This document shows, one piece after another, positions 4,985 through 6,074 of a DNA stretch of 6,074 nucleotides. Under the pieces are notes generated by a model that worked only from the letters and a program-made list of their open reading frames with translations, was not told the origin of the DNA and made no database searches. The first letter of the stretch is position 1. Each line of letters begins with the position of its first letter. This DNA comes from Opitutaceae bacterium. Lineage in GTDB: Bacteria > Verrucomicrobiota > Verrucomicrobiia > Opitutales > Opitutaceae. Where the stretch lies: positions 1-6,074 of the forward strand of contig JAIRTK010000455.1 of assembly GCA_031254955.1 (NCBI GenBank), read 5' to 3'. The position numbers and the translations under genes were made by a program.

Positions 4985-5851
4985 ATGGGGCGCGTCTTGT
5001 TTATTTTCTGCTTAATGCTCATGGGGATGGGCGCGGCCTTGGCGCGCGCGGAGGCGCTGGCGGAAAAGCTGGAGGCGTTGCTTGCGCTTGAGCGATTCGC
5101 CGAGGCGCAGGCCGTGGCCGTGGCGGCTGTGGCGGCGGACCCGGACGATGCCGAGGCGCGGCACTACGCCGGGCTGGCGCTGCTTGGCCAGAACAAGCCG
5201 GAGGAGGCGCTGCCGTATTTGGCCAAGGCGGTGGCGCTGGCCCCGACTTCGCGGAACCACGTTTCCCTTGGCGACGCTTACGGGATGCGCCTCGCGCAGG
5301 CGCCGGCGTTGTCCAGGCCGGGCCTCGCGAAGCAATGCCGCGCGGCCTACGCAAAGGCCGTCGAGCTTGACCCGAAAAACGTCCACGCGCGCATGGCGAT
5401 GATTCGCTATTTGCGCGCGGCGCCGGGAATCGCCGGGGGCGGGCCTAGGAAGGCTTGGGCGGCGGCGGTGGAGCTGGAGCGAATCGACCCGCTCCTGTCG
5501 AAAAAGGCGCGGGCCGACCTGCTGATTGACGACAGGAGCTACGAGGCCGCGCACGCGTTGCTGGCGGAAATCCTGCGCGGGCATCCGGGGGACTACATGG
5601 CGCTTTTTGCGATGGGCCGGCTGGCGACGGAGTCCGGCGCGCATACGGACGACGGTCTCGCGGCGTTGCAAAAATGCCTCGCCGAAACGCCGCCGCCGGA
5701 GCAGCCCGGGCACTCGTTTGCGCACTGGCGCATCGGCCAGTTGCTGGAGCAAAAGGGCGACAAGGCCGGCGCAAAAGCGGCCTACGAGTCGGCGTTGAAA
5801 ATCCGCCCCGGCCTAAAGGCGGCGCGCGAGGCGTTGGACAAACTGGAATAA
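4985..5851 (+). CDS. Exported tetratricopeptide-repeat protein
   Basis: This 288-residue protein has an N-terminal signal peptide: hydrophobic residues 4-20 (VLFIFCLMLMGMGAALA) and an A-R-A cleavage site with likely cut after Ala22. Mature protein is helical, with TPR-like hairpins at about 23-53, 56-89 (AEARHYAGLALLGQNKPEEALPYL), 117-140, 184-217 and 246-280 (AHWRIGQLLEQKGDKAGAKAAYESALKIRP). APGIAGGGPRKA (146-157) is a segment I recognise from a family of small periplasmic TPR proteins. TPR domains are protein-protein scaffolds; no catalytic motif is present. It is transcribed away from the biosynthetic unit and shares the upstream AT-rich region, so co-regulation is possible but not shown. 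No clear Shine-Dalgarno precedes the ATG. The start is supported because it completes the signal peptide. A hairpin terminator overlaps the stop codon. A link to resorcinol lipid handling would be speculation. Confidence 0.88.
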   Translation: MGRVLFIFCLMLMGMGAALARAEALAEKLEALLALERFAEAQAVAVAAVAADPDDAEARHYAGLALLGQNKPEEALPYLAKAVALAPTSRNHVSLGDAYGMRLAQAPALSRPGLAKQCRAAYAKAVELDPKNVHARMAMIRYLRAAPGIAGGGPRKAWAAAVELERIDPLLSKKARADLLIDDRSYEAAHALLAEILRGHPGDYMALFAMGRLATESGAHTDDGLAALQKCLAETPPPEQPGHSFAHWRIGQLLEQKGDKAGAKAAYESALKIRPGLKAAREALDKLE

Positions 5852-5869
5852 GGGCTTATCCCTTATTTT
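5847..5869 (+). terminator. Intrinsic terminator overlapping the TPR gene stop codon
   Basis: AATAAGGG (5847-5854) pairs perfectly with CCCTTATT (5860-5867) over a CTTAT loop and runs into TTTT (5866-5869). The left arm contains the TAA stop codon at 5849-5851. The stem is AT-rich outside its three G-C pairs, so strength may be moderate. A second T-rich patch (5876-5888, including AAAATTTT) follows. Confidence 0.6.
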
Positions 5870-5908
5870 GAAGGGGTTTTAAAATTTTGAGAGGAGGGCT
5901 TTTTTAAC

Positions 5909-6074
5909 CGCGAAGGACGCGAAGGACGCGAAGGGACGGAAAGGCACGAGGAGCACGAGGGAACGGGAGGGCATGAAGGCACGATGGGAACGAAGGGCGT
6001 AAAGGGCACGAGGGAACGGGAGTGCGTAAAGGGCATGAGGGAAACGAGGGGCGTGAGGGGCGTGAAGGAAACGA
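5909..6074. repeat. Degenerate purine-rich ~9-bp tandem repeat, running off the window
   Basis: The block opens with CGCGAAGGA at 5909-5917 and 5918-5926 and CGCGAAGGGA at 5927-5936, then continues as degenerate variants (CACGAGGGAA, CATGAAGG, CGTAAAGGG, CGTGAGGGG) of about 7-11 bp. Higher-order copies exist: GCACGAGGGAACGGGAG at 5953-5969 and 6006-6022, and GCGTAAAGGGCA at 5997-6008 and 6024-6035, the latter 27 bp (three units) apart. Nearly all pyrimidines on this strand are the C or T within each unit. No open frame of note crosses it. Downstream intergenic blocks starting AACCGCGAAGGACGCGAAGG are familiar to me from other bacterial genomes, but no function is established here. Confidence 0.75.

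Overview
The window is GC-rich (apart from a few AT-rich islets) and carries five genes in two divergent units, flanked by non-coding DNA full of palindromes and short repeats. GC-rich third codon positions, the lack of Shine-Dalgarno sequences and the REP-like palindromes carrying GCCGAGCCGT suggest a Verrucomicrobiota bacterium, perhaps Opitutaceae. That is an inference from general familiarity; no rRNA or marker gene is present to prove it.

Layout. Positions 1-525 hold no convincing gene but contain a branched palindrome (7-87), two small hairpins (111-142), a large nested palindrome (143-297) and a 35-37 bp direct repeat (393-427 and 459-495). From 4958 leftwards to 526 runs a four-gene minus-strand unit: a DarA-like flavodoxin-fold protein (3678-4958), a DarB/FabH-like ketosynthase III (2414-3574), a small protein with an XRE-like helix-turn-helix segment (1976-2377) and a BtrH-type acyltransferase (526-1830). 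An AT-rich 35 bp islet with dyad symmetry separates this unit from a plus-strand exported TPR protein (4985-5851), which ends in a hairpin terminator. The last 165 bases are a degenerate purine-rich tandem repeat that runs off the window.

How the genes may work together. In characterised dialkylresorcinol pathways DarB joins two ACP-bound acyl chains into a cyclohexanedione and DarA aromatises it to a resorcinol. In flexirubin-type pigments the resorcinol is then esterified with an aryl-polyene acid. BtrH is an acyltransferase that takes its acyl group from an acyl carrier protein, so the last gene is a reasonable candidate for that acylation step. The set therefore looks like a compact dialkylresorcinol/flexirubin-type module. 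No acyl carrier protein, ketoreductase, dehydratase or exporter is visible, so the polyene and fatty-acid parts must come from elsewhere.

The oddest features are low-complexity Ala/Ser/Pro/Thr tracts in two proteins of the same operon, sharing a 14-bp word read in the same frame; a tandem repeat between darA and the ketosynthase gene that begins at the darA stop codon; and the dense palindromes at the left end.
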